NCBI RefSeq assembly: GCF_040605455.1
Contig: NZ_JBEXCV010000070.1
Coordinates: 1 to 42,184, forward strand
Direction: 5' to 3'
DNA: 42,184 nucleotides
DNA from: Embleya sp040605455
GTDB taxonomy: Bacteria > Actinomycetota > Actinomycetes > Streptomycetales > Streptomycetaceae
A program made the position numbers and the translations under genes. The notes beneath the pieces were generated by a model, which was not told where the DNA came from, did no database searches, and saw only the letters and a program-made list of their open reading frames with translations. Shown piece by piece: positions 8,105 through 17,067 of this stretch; position 1 is the stretch's first letter, and every line of letters starts with the position of its first letter.

Positions 8105-9379
8105 CTAGTGCGGGTTCAGTTCCACGACCGTGACCTCCGGGGGTGCGCCGACGCGGACCGGTGGGCCCCAGAAGCCGGCGCCTCTCGTGATGTAGAGCAT
8201 CGTGTCGTCGACCCTGTGCAGGCCGGCGACGGCCGGCTGGTCGAGCTTGACCAGGAGTTGGACCGGGAACATCTGGCCGCCGTGGGTGTGGCCGGACAGC
8301 TGTACGTCGACGTCGTACTTGGCGGCGTCGTCCACCTGGACCGGCTGGTGGGCAAGCAGCACCACCGGGCGGGACGGGTCACGATTGCCCAGTGCCTTGG
8401 CGAAGTTGGGGCCGTCATGGTGGGACTTGCCGGTGACGTCGTTGACCCCGGCCAGGTCGAAGGCGGCGCCGCCGCGGGCGATCTCCAACCGGTCGTTGGC
8501 CAGCGTATGGACGTTCAGCTCGGCGAGTTCGGCGACCCAATCCGCCGCGCCGGACATGTAGTCGTGGTTGCCGGTGACGAAGAAGCTGCCGTACCGGCTG
8601 GTCAGCCGCCGCAACGGCTCCGCGTCGCCGCCCAGTTGCCCGGCCGTGCCGTCGGCCAGGTCGCCGACGATGGCGACCAGGTCCGGGTTGGTCCGATTGA
8701 TCGTCTCCACCACCCGTGTGGTGTGCGCACGCCCGAGCAGCGGACCCAGGTGGATGTCACCGACCACCGCGATCCGGAAGCCGGCCAGCCGCGGGTCCAG
8801 CCGCGCCACCGGTATCCGCACCCGCACGGTGCGTGGCGCGCCCAGGGCCTGGGTCATCCCGTAGCCGACGGTGCCCAGCGAGGTGCCCGCGGCCAACAGC
8901 GCGACCGACCGGCTCAGCACCAGGCGGCGATCCGGACCCAAGGGCGTGCCCGAGGCGGCGGCCGGCGGCTCGGGGGCGGGCTCCCCGCGGTTCGCTTCCG
9001 AGCCGTCTGCGCCGACCGGCACCGCGACCGGCAGGTCGGCCGACGCAGGTTCGACCGCCCCACGCCGCCGCAGCGCCCGCAGCGCGAGCACCCGAGGCAC
9101 TTCCAGTACCCCGAGCGCGAGCACCACGTACAACAGCAGGGCCATCCAGACGAAGCCCGGCCACGCGATCCACTCCGTGCCGCGCGGGCCGAACGCCTTG
9201 GGCAGGGCCAACGCACCCGCCATCGACAGTCCGAGCGCGACCACCACGCCCGCGCCGATCCGCCGCACGAGCCCCGACCGGGTGGTGTCGCGCACGAGTC
9301 GCCGCCACACGTAGAGGTGCACGCCGACCAGCAGCGCGAGCACGGCCACGGCCGCGACGATCACCAGGACAACGGTCAA
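8105..9379 (-). CDS. Membrane-anchored metallophosphoesterase (YkuE/YaeI-like)
   Basis: Predicted 424 residues from TTG 9379, seven bases after GGGAG; GTG 9364 is an alternative. The N-terminal third has hydrophobic helices (about 1-25, 38-62, 68-92) and, after a Pro/Glu-rich loop, another helix near LLAAGTSLGTVGYGM. The catalytic domain is then outside the cell. All calcineurin-like motifs are present in order: GDIHLG, GDLADG, GNHDYM, AHQP and SGHTHGGQ, giving the Asp, His and Asn ligands of a two-metal centre. Relatives include Bacillus YkuE and E. coli YaeI (UDP-sugar or lipid-linked phosphate hydrolases). The true substrate is unknown. The XRE operator begins right after its stop. Confidence 0.88.
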   Translation of the reverse strand: MTVVLVIVAAVAVLALLVGVHLYVWRRLVRDTTRSGLVRRIGAGVVVALGLSMAGALALPKAFGPRGTEWIAWPGFVWMALLLYVVLALGVLEVPRVLALRALRRRGAVEPASADLPVAVPVGADGSEANRGEPAPEPPAAASGTPLGPDRRLVLSRSVALLAAGTSLGTVGYGMTQALGAPRTVRVRIPVARLDPRLAGFRIAVVGDIHLGPLLGRAHTTRVVETINRTNPDLVAIVGDLADGTAGQLGGDAEPLRRLTSRYGSFFVTGNHDYMSGAADWVAELAELNVHTLANDRLEIARGGAAFDLAGVNDVTGKSHHDGPNFAKALGNRDPSRPVVLLAHQPVQVDDAAKYDVDVQLSGHTHGGQMFPVQLLVKLDQPAVAGLHRVDDTMLYITRGAGFWGPPVRVGAPPEVTVVELNPH

Positions 9380-9674
9380 GGCAGGACTCCCGGGTGAATG
9401 GATGTTCCCGGGAAGCGTGTCACGCCCGCGCCGGCATCGGCATCCGGCTCGCGGAGTATCCGGGCCTGCTCCCGTGAGCGCGATACGGCGCCATTCCGCC
9501 GTATCCCGACGCGGTAGCGACACCCGATGACGGCCTGATCACGCCGCGAATCGGCCCACTCGTGAAGCGAACGAAGCGAAGCGATGACATGTCGCTTCCC
9601 CGGCATGCCGATGCACGGCACCGACCGCCCCGGGTCGCCGATCTGCTCCGACGGCGGGTCCTATGCTCGGTGCC

Positions 9675-11138
9675 ATGGTGCGTGTACGAACGTCGCTGGG
9701 TGGCCTGATCGGCGAGCAGTCGGACGGGGTCCGGATCTTTCGAGGGGTGCCCTTCGCCGCGCCGCCGCTGGGACCGGCCCGGTTTCGCGCGGCCGGGCCG
9801 CCGGCGGCCTGGGACGGGGATCGGGACGCCCGCGAGTTCGCCCGCGCGGCGCCGCAGCCGATGGGCCAGTACGGGGCCGCGCCGGTGGCCGTCGACGAGG
9901 ACTGCCTGTACCTGAACATCCACGCGCCCGCCGAGCCCGGCCCGCATCCGGTGCTCGTGTGGGTGCACGGCGGCGGGTACACCAGCGGCGCGTCGTTCGA
10001 GGGCGTGTACGACGGCAGCGGATTCGCCCGGCGCGGCGTGCTGGTGGTCACGCTCGCCTACCGGCTCGGCGTACTGGGCCTGTTGCACCTGCGGCACCTG
10101 CTGGGTGACGAGTACGCCGCCTCCTCGACCAACGCGCTCCTGGACGTGGTCCAGGGGCTGCGCTGGGTGCGCGAGCACATCGGCGCGTTCGGCGGGGATC
10201 CCGGCCGGGTCACCCTCGGCGGGGTCTCGGCCGGCGCGAAGCTCACCGCCAACCTGCTCGCGCTGCCCGCCGCGCGCGGGCTCTTCCACCGGGCGATCGT
10301 GCAGAGCGGCGGGGCCCAGACGCTGCGTAGCGTGCCGGAGGCCGAGCAGGCCACCGGTGACGTGCTGGCCGCGCTCGAGATCACCCCGGACCGGGCGGCC
10401 GAGCTGATCGACGTTCCCGTGGCCGAGTTGCTCGACGCGCAGGCCGAGGCGATCGGGCGCGGCACGGCCCGGTTCGTGTTCCGACCGGTGGTGGATCCCG
10501 CCGGGCCGCTGCCGGTGGCCCCGCTGCAGGCCATCCGGGGCGACGTGCCGATCCTGCTCGGGTCGAACCAGGACGAGGAGGAGATGTTCGTGGTCACGGA
10601 CGGTACGGGGGCACGCGAGCCCGGACCCGCCGACCTGGCCAACCTGCGCCGCCCGGACGCGCTCACCGAGTTGGTGCGCACGTACGCGGAGCTGTACCCG
10701 GAGCTGAACGGGCGCTCGCGGCGGATCCGACTGCTCACCGCCGAGTCCTACGGGATACCGACCGTCCGGCTCGCCGAGGCGCAGCTCGCGGCCGGCGGCA
10801 CGGCGTACATGTACCGCTTCCGCTGGGCGCCCAAGGCGCATCCGCAACGACTCGGGTCGCCGCACGCGATCGACATCCCGTTCGTGTTCGGCACGCTGGA
10901 CACGCCGCTCGGGCGCTGGTTGACCGGCGGTGTGCCGCCCGCCGCACGGGAGTTGTCCGGCCGGATCCAGCAGGCCTGGACCGCGTTCGTCAAGGGCGGC
11001 CCGCCGGTGGCCGACGGGCTGCCGGCGTGGCCCTTGTACGACCCGACCGAGCGGCACACGATGCTGCTCGACGTGCCGGCGACGGTGGTCGGGGATCCGG
11101 ACCGGGAGGAGCGGCGGGTGTGGGACCACGCGATGTGA
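9675..11138 (+). CDS. Type-B carboxylesterase
   Basis: A 487-residue alpha/beta hydrolase of the carboxylesterase/para-nitrobenzyl esterase family. ATG 9675 places the conserved VRVRTSLGGLIG strand at the N-terminus; ATG 9663 is possible. Landmarks are FRGVPFAAPP, EDCLYLNI, the oxyanion loop VHGGGYTSG and the nucleophile elbow GGVSAGA. The elbow normally reads GESAGG; here Val replaces the Glu beside the active Ser and the last Gly is Ala, a mild deviation. The Glu/Asp and His members are expected near SNQDEEEMF and LGSPHAIDIPF. No signal peptide. Its end overlaps the next gene by 19 bases, so the two are translated together. Confidence 0.9.
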   Translation: MVRVRTSLGGLIGEQSDGVRIFRGVPFAAPPLGPARFRAAGPPAAWDGDRDAREFARAAPQPMGQYGAAPVAVDEDCLYLNIHAPAEPGPHPVLVWVHGGGYTSGASFEGVYDGSGFARRGVLVVTLAYRLGVLGLLHLRHLLGDEYAASSTNALLDVVQGLRWVREHIGAFGGDPGRVTLGGVSAGAKLTANLLALPAARGLFHRAIVQSGGAQTLRSVPEAEQATGDVLAALEITPDRAAELIDVPVAELLDAQAEAIGRGTARFVFRPVVDPAGPLPVAPLQAIRGDVPILLGSNQDEEEMFVVTDGTGAREPGPADLANLRRPDALTELVRTYAELYPELNGRSRRIRLLTAESYGIPTVRLAEAQLAAGGTAYMYRFRWAPKAHPQRLGSPHAIDIPFVFGTLDTPLGRWLTGGVPPAARELSGRIQQAWTAFVKGGPPVADGLPAWPLYDPTERHTMLLDVPATVVGDPDREERRVWDHAM

Positions 11139-12292
11139 GCCCGGTCGGGGTGACCGCGCTCGCGGATCTGATGCCGTGGGGGACGGCCGGGATCGGCACG
11201 GGACGGGCGTGGGTGTACGCGCCCGAACGGGAGACGCTGCGTCGGCGCTGGGCCCGGTTGGCTGCCGCCGAGGACCGGAACGCCTTGTTGCAGCCGACTC
11301 GTTCGCGGACCCAGACGTCCCGGCCCGCGCCGCTGCCCGGGTGTGACGCGCCGACCGGGCCGCTGGCGCGTGAGGTCGGTGCGACGCCTCGGCTGGTGCG
11401 GGTCGCCCGGCGGCCGTTCGATCGGCAGTGGCTGATCGCGGACCACCGAGTGGTCGACTTCGCCCGGCCCGAGCTGTGGCGGGTGCGCGGGGACCGGCAG
11501 GTCTACCTGACGGAGCGTCAAGCCGGGGACCCCTGGCCGCTGTTGTGCAGTGCGCTGCTGCCGGATGCGGCCCACCACGGCGGTCGCGGCGGGCGGGTCG
11601 CGCCGCTGTACCGGGACCCGGCGGGCCGAGAGCCCAACCTGGCACCGGGGCTGGTCGAACTGCTCGCGGCCGGCCTCGGCGTCCCGGTCGTGGCCGAGGA
11701 CCTGTTCGCCTGGATCGTGGCGGTGACGGTGGACCCGGCGCGAGTGCCGCTGACCGCCGACCCGCGGTTGTGGGCGGCGGGTGTCGAGCTCGGCCGCCGA
11801 CTGATCGGCCTGTACACGTTCGGCGCGCGGTTCGGCCGCCCCGGCGACGGCAAACCCCGACTGCCGGGCGGACGCCGCCCGTTCGTCCGCGAACCGGTCC
11901 CGGCCCGGCCGGCCGGCGCGACCTACGACGAGGAGAGCCGTTCGCTGCTGCTGGGCATCGGCCGGATCGGCCCCGTCCCGCGCGAGGTGTGGGATCTGGG
12001 CATCCTCGAACCGTGGATCGCGGCCCGCACCGAGCCCCCGGGCGAGGGCCTGGAGCGGATCCGCGAGCGCACCTGGTCGACCGATCTGACCAGCGAACTG
12101 ATCGACCTGCTCCACGTGTTGGGCCTGCTTGCCGACCTGGCCGAGGAGCAATCCGAACTCCGCACCCGGGCCGCCGCGGCCCCCGCCCTCGACCCCACCC
12201 CCCTGCTCCCGCCCGCCCCCGCGACCCGCCGCCCACCGACGGTTCTCGATATCACCGAGGAGGGCCCGGGCGGCCAGGCCGTCCTGGTCTGA
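11120..12292 (+). CDS. Type ISP restriction/modification C-terminal (specificity) domain protein
   Basis: A 390-residue protein from GTG 11120, nine bases after GGGAGGA inside the esterase gene. An N-terminal TGRAWVYAP segment is followed by RRPFDRQWLIADHRVVDFARPELW, then the REPNLAPGL block. This is the pattern of the C-terminal, DNA-specificity part of type ISP enzymes such as LlaBIII. The helicase, nuclease and methyltransferase domains that make ISP enzymes about 1,500 residues long are all absent. Stand-alone proteins of this kind are common in Streptomyces and usually inherit the annotation, but their biochemical role is not established. Coupling to an esterase is unexplained. The Pro/Ala-rich end (from about 350) looks disordered. 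Confidence 0.78.
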   Translation: MGPRDVSPVGVTALADLMPWGTAGIGTGRAWVYAPERETLRRRWARLAAAEDRNALLQPTRSRTQTSRPAPLPGCDAPTGPLAREVGATPRLVRVARRPFDRQWLIADHRVVDFARPELWRVRGDRQVYLTERQAGDPWPLLCSALLPDAAHHGGRGGRVAPLYRDPAGREPNLAPGLVELLAAGLGVPVVAEDLFAWIVAVTVDPARVPLTADPRLWAAGVELGRRLIGLYTFGARFGRPGDGKPRLPGGRRPFVREPVPARPAGATYDEESRSLLLGIGRIGPVPREVWDLGILEPWIAARTEPPGEGLERIRERTWSTDLTSELIDLLHVLGLLADLAEEQSELRTRAAAAPALDPTPLLPPAPATRRPPTVLDITEEGPGGQAVLV

Positions 12293-12311
12293 CCCCCGGG
12301 CCCGTTCGGCT

Positions 12312-12887
12312 TCAGCGAAAGAAGATCGACGTGTCGAGTACGGCGTCGAAGGGATCGGGCACGGGAATGCGGCCACCGAAGGGCACGGTGTGCCGCTCCT
12401 GGTATTTGCCGTCCGAGGGGGACGCGAAGAGGGTGACCTCTTGGCGGAGCGGGTCGATCAACAGGTAGAGCGGGATCGGACCGGAGGCGTACCCGAGCGG
12501 CTTGACCTCACGGTCGTCGTGTTGACTCTCGCGGCCGGCGGAGACCACCTCGACGACGAGGTGGACGACGTCGGCGGGGAGCTTCCAGTCGTCGAAGTCC
12601 CAGTTCGCGTCTTCGTCGAAGACGACCATGTCGGGGACGTATCCGTCGCCACCGACGCCCGGGAGCATGATGGTGACGGGGGACATCGGAACGTCCGTGC
12701 CTTCGGGAAGATTCGGTTCCAAAAACCTTGAGAACAGTCGACGCAGCAGCCCGCCGTGGCCGCTGACCGGGGTGGGTGACATCACGATGCGGCCTCCGAT
12801 CAGCTCCACCCGGACGGTTTCCGGGGCCTCTATCGACTCGAAGAGGGCCGCGATACCGGAGTCGGTGGATCGGGGGGCGTTGCCCAT
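12312..12887 (-). CDS. Uma2-family (DUF820) PD-(D/E)XK nuclease-like protein
   Basis: A 191-residue protein from ATG 12887. The Uma2 core is visible: VELIGGRIVMSPTP near residue 27, then VPDMVVFDED, and after about 20 residues HLVVEVVSAG with a downstream KPLGYASGPIPLYLLIDP. These supply the Asp, Glu-x-Val and Lys of a restriction-endonuclease-like fold. Uma2 proteins are very abundant in Streptomyces and cyanobacteria and often occur in many copies; their function is largely unknown, with roles near transposases or in DNA maintenance suggested. It converges with the ISP-domain gene, leaving 19 bases between the stops. Confidence 0.88.
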   Translation of the reverse strand: MGNAPRSTDSGIAALFESIEAPETVRVELIGGRIVMSPTPVSGHGGLLRRLFSRFLEPNLPEGTDVPMSPVTIMLPGVGGDGYVPDMVVFDEDANWDFDDWKLPADVVHLVVEVVSAGRESQHDDREVKPLGYASGPIPLYLLIDPLRQEVTLFASPSDGKYQERHTVPFGGRIPVPDPFDAVLDTSIFFR

Positions 12888-13001
12888 GTCGATGCCTCCT
12901 GCGGACGACTACGAACACTGCCCACCATACTGATGCACGTGGATCATGTTCCCGATATGTGGCAATCCGGGAGGGCGTCCCGTCGTACGGGCGTGCCGGG
13001 C

Positions 13002-13460
13002 TCAGCTGGGCCTGGGGGTGTTCAGTTCCTTCGCGTTCTCGCCCATGATCATGGCTTTGGTTCGCTCGTCGAAGGGCTCGAGTTCGCTTTCGTAGTCCCT
13101 CGGGTTGGGGAGGCCCTCGATGTGGGGCCAGTCGGAGCCGAAGACGACGCGGCTGGGGCCCATCAGGTCGACCACCTCGATCAGGTCGTCCTCCCAGAAC
13201 GGGTTGATCCAGACGTGCCGCTTGAAGGTCTCCACCGGGTCCTCGGGGAACAGGCCGGGGATCTTGCGGCCGACCGAGCGCAGCTTGCGGAACAGGTCGC
13301 CGAGGAACTCGGAGCCGTTCTCCACCGAGACCACCCGCACGTTCGGGAAGCGCTCGAAGAGGCGATCGAGGATCAGCGACGCGAGGAAGTCCACCACGCC
13401 CATCGCGCCCCGGCCCAACACCTCGACGAGCCGATACCGGCCCGCCAACACCTTCGCCAC
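13002..13460 (-). pseudogene. Chimera: Ser/Thr kinase N-terminus joined to an amidohydrolase C-terminus
   Basis: From GTG 13460, behind GGGAG, the frame begins VAKVLAGRYRLVEVLGRGAMGVV, the glycine-rich nucleotide loop of a PknB-type Ser/Thr kinase. At about 13390-13397 it switches without a frame change to DFLASLILDRLFERFPNVRV, then continues VFGSDWPHIEGLPNP to the end, the C-terminal 130 residues of an amidohydrolase-2 family enzyme. The kinase loses its catalytic Lys and everything after it; the amidohydrolase loses its metal-binding HxH. The open frame is intact and has the kinase's start signals, so a 152-residue fusion could be made, but no activity is expected. A deletion joining two genes is the simplest origin. 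Confidence 0.8.
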
Positions 13461-13736
13461 GGTGGCTCCCTGTGCACACGTTCCCTCGGGGACGACGATC
13501 GACCCGGGCCCGGTGGGGTGCGCGCCGCGCGCCCGAAGTTCGGTCCCTGCAAGGATGATTGCCGCCGAACGATCGCTCCCGCAGCGAGTTTCCCGAACGG
13601 GTGATCGGTGGCTTTGCGCCACGGGCAGCCCGGGCCCTCTCGTGTCCTCCCGTGTGGGTGACGGTTGTTGGGCCGAACGAGGGAACGGTGTGCGCGGCGA
13701 CCGTCGGGGACGATGCCGGCGACCTAGCGTGGTCGG

Positions 13737-14486
13737 GTGAGCAGACACGGAACCCGCCTGGCAGCGTCGCTGGCGCTCGCGTTCGGCGCGGTTGCCGTCC
13801 CGGCCGGGGCCGCGGCGCCGCTCACCGGACCTGCGCCGGCGGTCGGCCGCAGCTCTGACCGGGTGCTCCGCCGGCCGATCCCGCCCCCGTTGCCGCCCTC
13901 GTCGTCGCTGCCGTCGAGTGGACCGCTCCGGCCCGACAGGCGGCTGCCCGGGACGGCCGCGATCCCCTCGGAGCTTTGTCCCCAAGCGACCCGCGCGACG
14001 GACCCGGACGGGGCGGCGCTGCCCGGCACCTCGCTCTTGCGTGATCGCACCCGCGCCCTCGGCGCCGCTCCGATGGGGATGGCCTGCCGGGGCCTGCCGG
14101 ATGCCGGCCGCGGCGACAAGCCCGGCGCTGCGCCGAGGGTCTCGCCCGGCGTCGTGGCCCGACCCGAGATCGATCGGGCCGGCGTCGGACCGCACCGCCA
14201 CCGGTCGGACGGACGCGCCCCGACAGCCCCCGGCAAGCCCCCGCGTAGACCCCAGCCTTCCGGCTCGCGCGACGACGCGGCCAAGGACCGCGGTGCCGCC
14301 GCCGCCAAGCGGGCGGTCCACGACGGGCCCGCGCTGATCGCCCGCAAAGCCATCACCGACCATGTCGCGAACACCGGCTCGGCCCCACTAGTGCCGCTGA
14401 GCCTGGCGGCCGGCGCGCTACTGTTCGTCGGCGCCCTGATGCTCGGCGCCGCCCGCCGCCGCCGCGGTCGCCCGCACCGCGACTGA
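13737..14486 (+). CDS. Secreted, C-terminally membrane-anchored protein of unknown function
   Basis: A 249-residue frame from GTG 13737. It starts with a clear signal peptide (RLAASLALAFGAVAVPAGAAA, cleavage near residue 27). It continues with a Pro/Arg/Gly-rich, probably disordered region, and ends with one hydrophobic helix (PLVPLSLAAGALLFVGALML) followed by a basic tail ARRRRGRPHR. Such an ending can act as a stop-transfer anchor, so most of the protein would be outside the membrane. No catalytic motif is visible and two Cys residues (near 81 and 116) could form a disulfide. The ribosome site is weak, so expression is less certain than for its neighbours. It converges with the serine hydrolase gene. 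Confidence 0.6.
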   Translation: MSRHGTRLAASLALAFGAVAVPAGAAAPLTGPAPAVGRSSDRVLRRPIPPPLPPSSSLPSSGPLRPDRRLPGTAAIPSELCPQATRATDPDGAALPGTSLLRDRTRALGAAPMGMACRGLPDAGRGDKPGAAPRVSPGVVARPEIDRAGVGPHRHRSDGRAPTAPGKPPRRPQPSGSRDDAAKDRGAAAAKRAVHDGPALIARKAITDHVANTGSAPLVPLSLAAGALLFVGALMLGAARRRRGRPHRD

Positions 14487-14563
14487 CCCCGACGCGACCG
14501 CCGAGCAGCTCCGGTCCACGCACACCCACGGAGCAACTCCCGCGCGCGCCGCCGTCCGCTCCC

Positions 14564-15700
14564 CTACCGCCCCAGACACTCCCGGACCGCGTTGATCAGG
14601 CAGAGTGCCCGTACGTCCGTGTGCAATGGGGACTGGCCGTTCGTTACATATGCGAAGGCCAAACCCGATGCCGGGTCGGCGAAGGCCAGTGGGCCGCCGC
14701 TGCCCGGGTGGCCGAAGGCGGCGGAGTCGGTGGAGACGGCGAAGAAGGCGGTTTCCGGCTTCATGAAACCGAGGCTGAAGGCGGTGTGTTCGCCGAGGAT
14801 GCGGTCCGGGCCCTCGACCGCCGTGCGGGTCACCTCCGTGACGGTCGCGGGCGAGAGCAGTTGCACGCCGTCGAGCGTGCCGCCGCCGGCGAGCATCGCG
14901 TACACGCGGGCCAGCGCCCGAGCGTTGGTGACGCCGAGCCCGGAGGGCACCTCCCACGCGAGTACGTCCGGGTCGTGATCCGCGCCGGGAGCGGCGAGTT
15001 CGGGCAGTGCGAGCATCGCCCGACCGAGATCGGAGTCGAGGTCGAGCAGCGCCGGGTCCATCGGCACGAGCGTGGTCAGGTGCGCGAGTCGGGGCACCAC
15101 CGTCGCGGGCAGGCCGATGTACGCATCCACGCCCAGCGGGCCGGCCACCTCCTCGGCCAGGAACGCGCCCACCGTGCGACCGTCCACCCGCCGGATCAGC
15201 TCGCTCGCGTAGAACCCCCAGGTCACCGCGTGATAGCCGTGCGCCGCACCGGGCTCCCACGCGGGCCGCTGAGCGGCCAACGCATCCGCCAGCGCATCCG
15301 GCATGGCCACCTGGGCGAGCGTGATCGGCTCGTCCAGGAACGGCAACCCGGCCTGGTGCGAGAGCAGTTGGGACACCGTCACGTCGCGCTTGCCGGCCGC
15401 CGCGAACTCGGGCCAATAGCGGCACACCGGCAGCGCGGGGTCGAGCAACCCCCGGTCGATCAGGACCGCCAGGCAGGTCGCGACCAGGCCCTTGGTGACC
15501 GACCAGACCACCTGTACGGTGTCCGGCTCCCAGCTGCGGCCCGCGTCCGGTTCGGCCAGTCCGCCCCACAGGTCCACCACGGGTGCTCCGTGCAGGTGGA
15601 CCGCGAGCGCGGCGCCCACCTCGCCGTGGAGGGCGAAGTTCTCCTCGAAAGCGGCCTGTACGGGCGCGAATCCGGGCGCGACGAAACCGTCGACGTGCAT
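14564..15700 (-). CDS. Serine hydrolase, class C beta-lactamase/EstB-type esterase
   Basis: A 378-residue protein from ATG 15700, after AAAGGA. The catalytic Ser-x-x-Lys is SVTK (Ser67, Lys70), the Tyr lies in YHAVTWG (Tyr156), and HPGSGGP near the C-terminus replaces the KTG box. This combination characterises family VIII carboxylesterases (EstB-like), which hydrolyse short-chain esters and some beta-lactams. There is no signal peptide, so it acts in the cytoplasm, which argues against an antibiotic-resistance role. It lies 68 bases downstream of the TetR gene on the same strand and is probably co-transcribed with it. Confidence 0.9.
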   Translation of the reverse strand: MHVDGFVAPGFAPVQAAFEENFALHGEVGAALAVHLHGAPVVDLWGGLAEPDAGRSWEPDTVQVVWSVTKGLVATCLAVLIDRGLLDPALPVCRYWPEFAAAGKRDVTVSQLLSHQAGLPFLDEPITLAQVAMPDALADALAAQRPAWEPGAAHGYHAVTWGFYASELIRRVDGRTVGAFLAEEVAGPLGVDAYIGLPATVVPRLAHLTTLVPMDPALLDLDSDLGRAMLALPELAAPGADHDPDVLAWEVPSGLGVTNARALARVYAMLAGGGTLDGVQLLSPATVTEVTRTAVEGPDRILGEHTAFSLGFMKPETAFFAVSTDSAAFGHPGSGGPLAFADPASGLAFAYVTNGQSPLHTDVRALCLINAVRECLGR

Positions 15701-15768
15701 GGCGTGGTCCTTTCGCGAGCGCTCGAAGTACGCCACCGGCGCCGATGCGGTCGGCGGCCGTCGCCTCG

Positions 15769-16371
15769 TCAGTTCCGGGGGGTGACGCCTTCCAGTACGA
15801 GCGCCGTGAATTGGGCTTCCAGTTCGGGCAGGGTGCGGTCGACGCCGGACTTCCATCCGGCGGTCAGCCACAACGGATAGGCGAGATAGCGGTAGACCAG
15901 CTCCGGGTCCAGGTCGGCACGGAACTCCCCGGACTCGATCCCCTCCTGGAGGGTGTTCAGCCACAGGTCGCGGACGCGCATACCGTCCATCGCCAGATGC
16001 GCGAAGCGCGGCAGCGTGGCCAGGTACGCGTAGTCCCGGACGTACATCGTGGCCGCGTCGGGGTGGTGCTCGATGGTGCGGAACGCGGCGTGCACGAGGC
16101 CGCGCAGCCGGTCGCTCGACGTTTGCGCATCTGCGAACGCCTCGTCGTACCAGATGGACAGGTCGCGCATCGCGGCGGACAGGATCTCGTCGACCAAGTC
16201 CTCTTTGGAACCGAACCAGTGATAGATGCTGCCCGCGAGGATTCCCGACGCGTCGGCTATCTCACGGACGGTCGACGCGACAACGCCCTTGCGGGCGAAC
16301 AACGTTGCGGCCTCGGACAGGATCACCTCCCGGCGCGGAAGTGCTTCGGGTTCCGTCTTCCTGCGTGCCAT
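15769..16371 (-). CDS. TetR-family regulator (KstR2-like)
   Basis: A 200-residue TetR repressor from ATG 16371. The helix-turn-helix is textbook: TVREIADASGILAGSIYHWFGSKEDLVDEIL (split by the turn near GILAG). Its all-helical ligand domain, including FRTIEHHPDAATMYVRDY and the DLDPELVYRYLAYPLW segment, resembles KstR2, which senses sterol-ring acyl-CoA intermediates. It forms an apparent operon with the downstream EstB-like hydrolase. An 18-bp inverted repeat lies 134 bases upstream (16505-16522) and is the likely operator. The KstR2 resemblance does not prove a steroid ligand, since no sterol-catabolic gene is nearby; an acyl-CoA ligand is a reasonable guess. Confidence 0.88.
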   Translation of the reverse strand: MARRKTEPEALPRREVILSEAATLFARKGVVASTVREIADASGILAGSIYHWFGSKEDLVDEILSAAMRDLSIWYDEAFADAQTSSDRLRGLVHAAFRTIEHHPDAATMYVRDYAYLATLPRFAHLAMDGMRVRDLWLNTLQEGIESGEFRADLDPELVYRYLAYPLWLTAGWKSGVDRTLPELEAQFTALVLEGVTPRN

Positions 16372-16504
16372 GAGCGCCCGTTCTCGGTCCGGCGGGTGGA
16401 TGAGGCTGCGTTGGTGCTGTGCAGCCTAACCGCAGGTGGAGCGGTTGCCGTTGATCTGTGGGGGATTGCCTTCAGGGAGAACCTAGGGAAGAACCTGACT
16501 GCCT

Positions 16505-16522
16505 ATCTAACATTTGTTAGAT
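16505..16522. promoter_or_regulatory. TetR-type operator
   Basis: ATCTAAC and GTTAGAT form a perfect 7-bp inverted repeat around ATTT. The size and the CTAAC/GTTAG half-sites are typical of TetR-family operators controlling acyl-CoA metabolism. It stands in an AT-rich patch upstream of the TetR gene. Confidence 0.6.
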
Positions 16523-17067
16523 TGTGCTGAACCTTCTACGCCAGTTTCCGAATCGCTGTCAAGGCCCTTGCCAGCAAAGGGTGTTGCGGTCTAGCTTGAG
16601 CCGCATCCGGGACTCCGTGGGGGATGGCCGGGCGGGGAGACGACGCGAGAGGCGTTGGCTCCCATGGCTCGTTCGACGACACGCACGGCGCATGCCGTGC
16701 GTACGACATGCACCACGAGAGCGGAACGAACACGTCGGCGACCCGTCGGGGGCAATCCCTGTGCGGGCGGCTCGACCCTGTCCGTCCGTACCGCGCCGTC
16801 GGCCGGTGCTCGTGGCAGCGCATCGGCCGAACTCCCGGCATTCGCACCCGGCGTGTCCTGAATCATGGCCACCTTCGTCGCGCCGCCTGCCGCCGTCACC
16901 CGCCCGGTGATCGGCTGCCCGGCCGTCGGTCCGGGGGAACTCCCGCGGACCGGACGCCGGTTGCGTGACAACTCGGGTGCGCTGTCGCGCCCGGTCCTGA
17001 TTCCCGTGTTCGTGGTGCGCCCGAAAGGGTCGTTCCCAACCCCGGTGACCGGATCGGGCGGGACGAG
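16523..17067. other. Gene-free stretch right of the TetR operator
   Basis: About 545 bases with no supported gene. Open frames on both strands have poor codon bias, no ribosome sites and repetitive Arg/Pro translations. If the TetR operator once controlled a divergent gene here, it is gone or unrecognisable. Confidence 0.4.

Noticed and set aside
7770..8108. Rightward frame antisense to the XRE gene
   Set aside because: The leftward XRE protein has an unmistakable helix-turn-helix and a ribosome site; the antisense frame has neither.
9420..12236. A leftward open frame of more than 900 codons antisense to the esterase and ISP-domain genes
   Set aside because: Its translation is Arg/Pro/Gly-rich without domains, and the rightward genes have clear families and ribosome sites. 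Long antisense frames are expected in GC-rich DNA.
11120..12887. A restriction-modification defence island
   Set aside because: The ISP-domain protein lacks catalytic domains, and Uma2 proteins are dispersed throughout such genomes. No methyltransferase is nearby.
14564..15700. Beta-lactamase resistance gene
   Set aside because: No signal peptide; the YHAVTWG and HPGSGG motifs fit EstB-type esterases better than secreted class C beta-lactamases.
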